A stretch of DNA of 64,000 bases from Psychrobacter sp. I-STPA6b (lineage in GTDB: Bacteria; Pseudomonadota; Gammaproteobacteria; Pseudomonadales; Moraxellaceae), in contig NZ_VEWM01000010.1 in NCBI RefSeq assembly GCF_020662265.1, positions 186,001-250,000 of the forward strand, written 5' to 3'. This document shows positions 54,853-64,000 of this stretch, piece after piece. How positions within the stretch are numbered: the stretch's first letter is position 1; every line of letters begins with the position of its first letter. Below the pieces are notes generated by a model. It was not told the DNA's origin, did no database searches, and saw only the letters and a program-made list of their open reading frames with translations. A program made the translations under genes and the position numbers.

Positions 54853-55800
54853 ATGTATACATCTCAATCAAAAAGGTCAGCCACACAGCAAAAAACTTCT
54901 TATACAAAACGTATAGCACACATTACAGCAACCCTACTCATGAGTATGAGTATTTCAGCTTTTGCTCACAGTGCCACCAATACCACACAACAAACAATAC
55001 CAGCATGGCTTGCCGCCAAAACAGACTTATCTGTTAGTAACCACCCACTATTTTTGCTTAGCGAAGCTGTCACCAAAGGAACACCGTCTGCACACCAGCT
55101 ACTAGGCTCTGGTGAAGTAGGGCATCATGGTAGCCTGAGCCCCAGCGACATTAAAACAGCAAAAGACAGCCGCTATGTCATATGGTTTGGTAAAGAGTTG
55201 GAGAATAACCTTGCTAACCCATTTAGTAACCAGTATAACACCATTGCCTTATTTGATTTAAATGCCTTTAATCGTCTTCCTTTACGTGATGAGCAAGGAA
55301 AAGCAATTGAAGGTACATTAGACCCACATATTTGGCTTGACCCAGAAAATGCTAAAGCCATCACCCGAGCTTTAGCTGCTATCTACTCACGTGCAAATCC
55401 TCAGTACACAGAAATATATAATAAAAATGTGCAAGACTTTGCCAAACGTATGGATGATGCGGTTGCTTCTGTTGCAAAATCACCATCAAGCGCACCCAAA
55501 AGCTACTGGGCATATCATGATGCCTATCAATATATTGAGCCAAGCCTTAATATCAAGCTGACAGGAACACTGACCCGCGACCATCACTTACCACCAAAAG
55601 CTACCCAATTTCGTTGGTTACAACAAAATAGACCAAACACTAACATGTGTATGGTGATGCAAGGAACACCAAGAAAAGGAATGCTGAATAAACTACAACC
55701 ACTAGCAACAACTGTACAACAAGAAGACATGAGTGATGCAACAGACTTTGTTACAGGCTGGAAAACAATGGCAAATGAGATATTAACTTGTATTAAATGA
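54853..55800 (+). CDS. znuA: Zinc ABC transporter substrate-binding protein ZnuA
   Basis: The 315-residue product has a signal peptide (about 20-38) and the cluster A-I metal-binding family pattern: zinc ligands likely in NHPLFLLSEA (about 61-70), a histidine cluster GHHGSLSP (about 92-99), DPHIWLDPENAKA (about 156-168) and YWAYHDAY (about 219-226). It captures zinc in the periplasm for ZnuBC. The long His/Asp loop found in many ZnuA is absent. Divergent from zur. Confidence 0.88.
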   Translation: MYTSQSKRSATQQKTSYTKRIAHITATLLMSMSISAFAHSATNTTQQTIPAWLAAKTDLSVSNHPLFLLSEAVTKGTPSAHQLLGSGEVGHHGSLSPSDIKTAKDSRYVIWFGKELENNLANPFSNQYNTIALFDLNAFNRLPLRDEQGKAIEGTLDPHIWLDPENAKAITRALAAIYSRANPQYTEIYNKNVQDFAKRMDDAVASVAKSPSSAPKSYWAYHDAYQYIEPSLNIKLTGTLTRDHHLPPKATQFRWLQQNRPNTNMCMVMQGTPRKGMLNKLQPLATTVQQEDMSDATDFVTGWKTMANEILTCIK

Positions 55801-55926
55801 ATTTATTTCCTTAAATCTTTGAATATATGTCACTTTGCACTTGCACGATAGAACACACCTGCATATAATAGAGAGCGTTTTATACAGAAATTTTACATAA
55901 AACATAAATAAAGGTGCTGGTTTATA

Positions 55927-55986
55927 CAGGTCAGTTATACAAAGTTACCATGCAACCTTATAAAGGTTGTAGCTGCTACTGACCTG
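55927..55986 (+). promoter_or_regulatory. Structured leader upstream of atpI
   Basis: Outer arms CAGGTCAGT (55927-55935) and ACTGACCTG (55978-55986) pair perfectly over nine bases. Inside them CAACCTT/AAGGTTG forms a second perfect hairpin with a three-base loop. It lies 42 bases before the atpI start and has no T-tract. Confidence 0.55.
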
Positions 55987-56028
55987 ATATACTAAAACCC
56001 AAACTAAAAAATAAGATGAACTGTGGTG

Positions 56029-56469
56029 ATGGGGTCTTTAAAACATACTCAACCCACTCAGCCACCTGTGCGACAACGAGCTAAGTATCAAGCTCGCCAA
56101 ACGTTCAAACAGTTGATGGTAAGTTTAAGCTGGTTGATGTTAGGTATCATTATAAGCGCGTGGCTTTTAGATGCCCTAATTTGGCAGTCAAACAATATCA
56201 TCGTTAAAAGTGTAGCTTTGGGTGTCATACTAAATGGTATTACACACCTACTATTTGCAGGGGCGGTCTTTCGTTATACAGGATATAAAGATAGACGCCA
56301 TATTGTTAACCAGTTATATCTTGGTCAACTGATAAAGTGGCTACTAACCATAACTGGATTTGTGCTGATATTCATGATGATAAAGCCACTATCAGCATTT
56401 GCGCTATTTTGTGGATATATGATAATGCAACTAAGCTATGGTTATCTATTATGGCAAATCAAAAGATAG
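56029..56469 (+). CDS. atpI: ATP synthase subunit I (AtpI-like)
   Basis: The 146-residue product has four hydrophobic helices in the AtpI pattern (IISAWLLDALIW, SVALGVILNGITHLLFAGAVF, LGQLIKWLLTITGFVLIFMM, FALFCGYMIMQLSYGYLLW). AtpI assists assembly of the c-ring. The ATG after GTGGTG was chosen; the two preceding GTG codons are alternative starts. It is the first gene of the atp cluster, separated from atpB by 420 bases. Confidence 0.8.
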   Translation: MGSLKHTQPTQPPVRQRAKYQARQTFKQLMVSLSWLMLGIIISAWLLDALIWQSNNIIVKSVALGVILNGITHLLFAGAVFRYTGYKDRRHIVNQLYLGQLIKWLLTITGFVLIFMMIKPLSAFALFCGYMIMQLSYGYLLWQIKR

Positions 56470-57759
<1,290 letters not shown>

Positions 57760-57774
57760 TTAGACATTAAATAG

Positions 57775-58053
<279 letters not shown>

Positions 58054-58130
58054 TTTAAAATCAGTTGTCCAACCTTGACCATCTTTGATGGTCAACCGAA
58101 CTGGTCTTTCATTAACAAAGAGGTGATCAC

Positions 58131-58601
58131 GTGAATATCAATCTTACCCTTATCGGTCAATCCATTGCGTTTGCAATATTCGTGGTCTTTTGCATGAAAT
58201 TTGTGTGGCCACCTTTGATGGCAGCGATCAATGAGCGTCAGCGCAAAATTGCTGATGGTCTAAATGCTGCTGAAAAAGCAAAAGCAGACTTAGCAACGGC
58301 TGAACAATCAGCAGAAGCTGAGCTTGTAGCTGCAAAAGCAAAGGCGGCAACACTGATAGAACAAGCAAATAAGAGCGCTAACCAGCTTATTGAAGAAGCG
58401 AAAGTACAGGCTCAAGTTGAGGCTGAGCGTATTCGTCAGCAAGCACGCGAATCGATAGACTTAGAGATCAACCAAGCACGAGAAGCTTTGCGTGCCCAAG
58501 TTGCTCAATTAGCAGTTATGGGCGCAGAAAAGATTTTGCAAGAAGATGTTGATGAACAAAAACATGCTGCTATGTTAAATCAACTGGCGGCTAAGCTGTA
58601 A
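58131..58601 (+). CDS. atpF: ATP synthase subunit b
   Basis: The 156-residue product begins with the membrane helix ([25 protein letters not shown]) and continues as a long Ala/Glu/Lys coiled coil that joins Fo to F1. Length equals E. coli AtpF. Preceded by a 76-base gap with RBS. Confidence 0.95.
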   Translation: MNINLTLIGQSIAFAIFVVFCMKFVWPPLMAAINERQRKIADGLNAAEKAKADLATAEQSAEAELVAAKAKAATLIEQANKSANQLIEEAKVQAQVEAERIRQQARESIDLEINQAREALRAQVAQLAVMGAEKILQEDVDEQKHAAMLNQLAAKL

Positions 58602-58629
58602 CAGCGAGTATTCATATTGCGAGGGGATT

Positions 58630-59247
58630 ATGGCCGAATTATCAACATTAGCAAGACCTTATGCCAAAGCTGCTTTTGACTATGCCAATGAGCAAGCAGT
58701 AATTAACGACTGGGAAGACTTCCTATTTGTTGCCAGTGTTATAGTCAATGATGCGTCATTTCAAGCACTGCTTGACAATCCAGCCATTACCGCTGAGCAA
58801 AAAAGTGCCGCATTAGTAGATATCTATGATGAGCAGATAGCAACTGATGCTGATAGCGCTCTAAAAACGCTATTACAGAATCAGACTCATCGTACTCAAG
58901 AGGTCAATAACAATAAAACCTCTGCATCAATTAAAAACTTTGTCATTCAACTGGCTGAGCAAGATCGTCTTGCTTTGCTACCGCAAATTTATGAACAGTA
59001 TCGACTACAACGTGAGCAGACCCTACAAGAAATTAATGCTTATGTTACGTCAGCTTATGCACTCACAAGCAGTCAGCGTGCGCTGATAAAAACACGACTT
59101 GAACAGACTTTAAATGCAAAAGTTAATATGCATGAGTCTATTGACCCGAGCTTGCTTGCAGGTGCGACTATCAAGATTGGCGATAAGATTGTTGATGACT
59201 CAGTAAAAGGTAAGTTAAAACAGTTACAAACTCAATTAACTACCTAA
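58630..59247 (+). CDS. atpH: ATP synthase subunit delta
   Basis: The 205-residue product starts [16 protein letters not shown], the delta N-terminus, and ends with the family C-terminal motif ([25 protein letters not shown]). It links the b stalk to F1. It is longer than E. coli delta (177), with extra residues in the middle. Confidence 0.94.
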   Translation: MAELSTLARPYAKAAFDYANEQAVINDWEDFLFVASVIVNDASFQALLDNPAITAEQKSAALVDIYDEQIATDADSALKTLLQNQTHRTQEVNNNKTSASIKNFVIQLAEQDRLALLPQIYEQYRLQREQTLQEINAYVTSAYALTSSQRALIKTRLEQTLNAKVNMHESIDPSLLAGATIKIGDKIVDDSVKGKLKQLQTQLTT

Positions 59248-59366
59248 TAAATTATGCCCTCTTCATATTATATATTGATAATAGATCAATATTAAAAATG
59301 ACAGAAGATTGGATAACAGTATATACGCCAATGGGTTGGTAATCACATATTAAAGGAAACAAGGCA

Positions 59367-60911
59367 ATGCAACAATTGAATCCAGCGGAAATCAGTAATC
59401 TGATTAAGCAGCGTATTCAAGACCTTGATGCGGGTGCAACTGCAAAAAATGAAGGTACAATCGTCAAAGTATCAGATGGTATTGTACAGATTCATGGTCT
59501 TGAAGATGCAATGTACGGTGAGATGATCGAATTTGAAGGAGACGTCTATGGTATGGCGTTGAACTTGGAGCGTGATTCTGTCGGTGCTGTTGTACTAGGA
59601 GATTACCTGAGCTTACAAGAAGGTCAAAAAGCCTATTGTACAGGACGTATCTTAGAAGTTCCTGTTGGTCCTGAGTTATTAGGACGAGTTGTTGATGCTT
59701 TAGGCAACCCAATTGATGGCAAAGGTCCAATTAATGCACAATTGACTGATAAAGTCGAAAAAATTGCACCAGGTGTTATTGCACGTCAATCTGTAGACCA
59801 GCCTGTTATGACAGGTTATAAAGCAGTTGATACAATGATTCCGATTGGTCGTGGTCAGCGTGAGTTGATTATTGGTGACCGTCAAACAGGTAAAACAGCT
59901 TTGGCAATTGATGCTATTATTGCTCAGAAAGATTCTGGCATTAAGTGTGTATACGTTGCGATTGGACAAAAACGCTCAACCATCGCAAACGTTGTTCGTA
60001 AGCTTGAGCAATCAGGTGCATTAGCATATACCACAGTTGTGGTTGCATCAGCTTCTGAGCCTGCTGCATTACAATACATTGCACCATATTCAGGCTGTAC
60101 CATGGGCGAATACTTCCGTGACCGTGGTGAAGATGCACTGATTGTATATGATGACTTATCAAAGCAAGCGGTTGCTTATCGTCAGATTTCACTACTATTA
60201 CGTCGTCCACCAGGTCGTGAAGCTTATCCAGGTGACGTCTTCTACTTACACTCACGCCTATTAGAGCGTGCATCACGTGTCAATGCTGACTATGTTGAAG
60301 AGTTCACCAATGGTGAAGTGAAAGGTAAAACTGGTTCATTGACAGCATTACCAATCATTGAAACACAGGCTGGTGACGTATCAGCATTCGTACCAACGAA
60401 CGTAATTTCAATTACTGATGGTCAGATTTTCTTAGAGTCTAGTTTATTTAACTCAGGTATCCGCCCAGCGGTGAATGCGGGTATTTCCGTATCTCGTGTT
60501 GGTGGCTCTGCTCAGACAAAAATCATTAAGAAGCTATCAGGTGGTATCCGTACCGCACTGGCACAGTATCGTGAATTAGCAGCATTTGCTCAGTTTGCTT
60601 CTGACCTTGATGATGCGACTAAGCAACAGCTAGAGCATGGTGAGCGTGTTACTGAGTTGATGAAGCAGAAACAATATCAGCCAATGTCTGTTGCAGAACA
60701 AGCTGTTGTTATTTATGCATCAAACGAAGGCTATCTTGCAGATGTACCAGTTGACAAGATTGGTGATTTTGAAGAAGCATATCTACGTTATATGTATGAC
60801 CAGCAAGCAGATTTGATGAAAGAAATCAATGATACTGCTAACTACAATGATGACATTGCAGGTCGTTTGAAAGCGTCAGTAGAAGCATTTAAACAGAACC
60901 ATAGCTACTAA
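59367..60911 (+). CDS. atpA: ATP synthase subunit alpha
   Basis: The 514-residue product has Walker [10 protein letters not shown] (about 170-178), the alpha signature [17 protein letters not shown] (about 365-381) and normal length. Noncatalytic nucleotide-binding subunit of F1. AAAGGA RBS. Confidence 0.97.
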   Translation: MQQLNPAEISNLIKQRIQDLDAGATAKNEGTIVKVSDGIVQIHGLEDAMYGEMIEFEGDVYGMALNLERDSVGAVVLGDYLSLQEGQKAYCTGRILEVPVGPELLGRVVDALGNPIDGKGPINAQLTDKVEKIAPGVIARQSVDQPVMTGYKAVDTMIPIGRGQRELIIGDRQTGKTALAIDAIIAQKDSGIKCVYVAIGQKRSTIANVVRKLEQSGALAYTTVVVASASEPAALQYIAPYSGCTMGEYFRDRGEDALIVYDDLSKQAVAYRQISLLLRRPPGREAYPGDVFYLHSRLLERASRVNADYVEEFTNGEVKGKTGSLTALPIIETQAGDVSAFVPTNVISITDGQIFLESSLFNSGIRPAVNAGISVSRVGGSAQTKIIKKLSGGIRTALAQYRELAAFAQFASDLDDATKQQLEHGERVTELMKQKQYQPMSVAEQAVVIYASNEGYLADVPVDKIGDFEEAYLRYMYDQQADLMKEINDTANYNDDIAGRLKASVEAFKQNHSY

Positions 60912-61123
60912 AAAAGTAGTCGTAAAAAGCATTGTAAAAATGCTGTGTATAATTTTATGATAAGTTGTCACTTCATGGATACAATGCTTCATTAACATAA
61001 AATATATGTTGGTAAAGATAGATTCTTTTAATTAAAAAACATCAGTTTGCTTTTATATTAATTAAACATATTAATTAAATAGACGATACTGATATTTATT
61101 TACCTCGCCGAATTGGATATGTT

Positions 61124-62002
61124 ATGGCAAGTCTAAAAGAAATTCGTGCAAAAGTTACCAGTATTAAAAGCACGCAGAAGATTACTCGTGCAATGCAGAT
61201 GGTGGCGGCTAGTAAGATGCGTCGTGCGCAAGAACGCATGCAAATTGGTAGACCCTATGCAGATAGTATGCGTCGAGTAATTTCGCACTTGGTGCGAGCC
61301 TCTACAGATTATAAGCATCCATATATGACCACACGCTCAGTGAATCGTGTTGGTTATATTGTTATTACTTCTGATCGTGGTTTGGCAGGTGGTTTAAATG
61401 TGAATTTATTTAAACGCTTAATGCACCATGTCAAAGATTATCAAGATCAGTCAGTAGATGCAGAATATGCTGTTATTGGCTCTAAAGGTGTTAGCTTTTT
61501 CAAAAGCTTTGGTGGGAAAGTGACTTCTGTACAAACAGATTATGGAGATAATCCAACGTTTGAGCAGTTAAACTCACCTGTACAGGCAATGTTAGATGAT
61601 TATAGCCGTGGGCATATTGATCGTATCTATTTAGTTTACAATCAGTTTGTAAATGCTATGGTACAACAACCAACAGTGAATCAATTAGTTCCTTTGCCTG
61701 AACATGCTTTAACAGAAGAATCAGGTATTCAAACTGAGCTAAGCTGGGACTATATCTACGAGCCTGATAAGAAAGCACTTATTGATGGATTGATGGGACG
61801 CTATATTGAATCTATTGTTTATCAAGCTGTGATGGAAAATATTGCTTCCGAGCAGTCTGCACGTATGGTGGCTATGAAAGCTGCAACAGATAATGCAGGC
61901 AACCTAATTGATGACTTACAGTTAGTTTATAATAAGTTACGTCAAGCAGCGATTACTCGTGAAATTTCAGAAATTGTTGGTGGTGCAGCTGCAGTTTCTT
62001 AA
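61124..62002 (+). CDS. atpG: ATP synthase subunit gamma
   Basis: The 292-residue product begins [29 protein letters not shown] and ends with the conserved [21 protein letters not shown]. It forms the rotating central stalk. A 212-base gap precedes it, with no gene seen inside. Confidence 0.97.
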   Translation: MASLKEIRAKVTSIKSTQKITRAMQMVAASKMRRAQERMQIGRPYADSMRRVISHLVRASTDYKHPYMTTRSVNRVGYIVITSDRGLAGGLNVNLFKRLMHHVKDYQDQSVDAEYAVIGSKGVSFFKSFGGKVTSVQTDYGDNPTFEQLNSPVQAMLDDYSRGHIDRIYLVYNQFVNAMVQQPTVNQLVPLPEHALTEESGIQTELSWDYIYEPDKKALIDGLMGRYIESIVYQAVMENIASEQSARMVAMKAATDNAGNLIDDLQLVYNKLRQAAITREISEIVGGAAAVS

Positions 62003-62013
62003 TGGTTGAGTAG

Positions 62014-63510
<1,497 letters not shown>

Positions 63511-63632
63511 GGTAGATTTTATGAGCTGCTGTGGGATAGTTTGTGAATATTTCTGTATAAATATCTAGCTATCCCATCGTCAGATTGATAAATATAGGCT
63601 AGATAAGCTTTATTTAGTTAGGGAGTAGATGC

Positions 63633-64000
63633 ATGGCCACATTGCAATGCCGAGTAGTTAGTGCAAGAGAAGAAATATACGACGGCGAAATCCAAATGCT
63701 CATCGCTACAGGTATTGAAGGTGAAGTGGGTGTATTGGCTGGTCACACGCCAATGATTACTTTACTAAAACCTGGTTCAATGCGTATTCAAACACCTGAT
63801 GGTAATGAAGAAGTCATATATGTTTCAGGTGGTGTATTAGAAATTCAACCAAAGCTTGTGACTGTGTTAGCAGATACAGCAGCAAGAGCGCATGATTTGG
63901 ATGAAGCAAGAATTATTGAAGCACGTAAGAAAGCAGAGCAGATGCTAGAAAATCAGGCAGATGCTGTGCAGACAAATGCTGCATTGGCATCATTGGCTGA
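63633..64000 (+). CDS. atpC: ATP synthase subunit epsilon, 3' end cut by window
   Basis: About 122 codons are visible, starting ATG after GGGAG. The product begins ATLQCRVVSAREEIYDGE and contains EGEVGVLAGHTPMIT and DGNEEVIYVSGGVLEIQP, the beta-sandwich of epsilon. The C-terminal helices run to the edge. Confidence 0.95.
   Translation, partial: MATLQCRVVSAREEIYDGEIQMLIATGIEGEVGVLAGHTPMITLLKPGSMRIQTPDGNEEVIYVSGGVLEIQPKLVTVLADTAARAHDLDEARIIEARKKAEQMLENQADAVQTNAALASLA

Overview
The window looks like a chromosomal segment of a gammaproteobacterium of the Moraxellaceae (Psychrobacter/Moraxella-like). This is inferred from AT-rich coding DNA, protein sequence character, and gene groupings such as pepA-holC facing lptF-lptG, dksA-gluQ and glnK-amtB. 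No 16S rRNA gene is present, so the genus is not proven. Three ParB-type parS palindromes (6320, 10550, 15128) and a complete atp operon at the right end suggest a position close to the replication origin.

Layout. 1-3.05 kb: two overlapping ATPase genes of the STAND/archaeal-ATPase type, the first cut by the window edge; these are the best candidates for an undescribed system. 3.1-10.4 kb: housekeeping and hypothetical genes (thioesterase-fold protein, YheT hydrolase, WG-repeat protein, YigZ, RsuA-type pseudouridine synthase, homocysteine methyltransferase, an enlarged DsbC-like protein, DUF2939). 10.6-16.9 kb: dnaJ and dapB, separated by an accessory block with one unrecognised gene and two tandemly duplicated Sel1-repeat genes, punctuated by three copies of the dnaJ terminator. 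17-25.7 kb: def, glsB-type gene, mpl, dsbB, gshA, a roadblock/LC7 gene, erpA and an ABC-F ATPase. 26-33.3 kb: DUF3015 and Lnb/DUF4105 secreted proteins, cbpA-cbpM, sstT and an unrecognised membrane protein behind Fur-box-like palindromes. 33.4-38.5 kb: holC-pepA divergent from lptF-lptG. 38.5-43.6 kb: methyltransferase, tRNA-Ser(GGA), a secreted nuclease, small secreted proteins, amtB-glnK. 44.1-46.7 kb: a short TA-flanked inverted-repeat element, a tandem universal stress protein and a SulP transporter. 47-51.2 kb: murD-ftsW convergent with dksA-gluQ. 51.4-55.8 kb: cpdA and the zinc uptake locus zur-znuC-znuB / znuA with a Zur box. 56-64 kb: atpI and atpBEFHAGD(C), with atpC cut by the window end.

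Functional themes are envelope biogenesis (mpl, murD, ftsW, lptFG, Lnb), periplasmic thiol chemistry (DsbB, DsbC-like, GshA in the cytoplasm), chaperones (DnaJ, CbpA/CbpM), metal homeostasis (Zur/Znu, possible Fur sites) and energy. Beyond the ATPase pair, the most notable non-coding features are the parS cluster (one site lies inside a terminator stem), the terminator triplication around the Sel1 genes, the inverted-repeat element near usp, a structured leader before atpI and a 29-nt palindrome before the roadblock gene.
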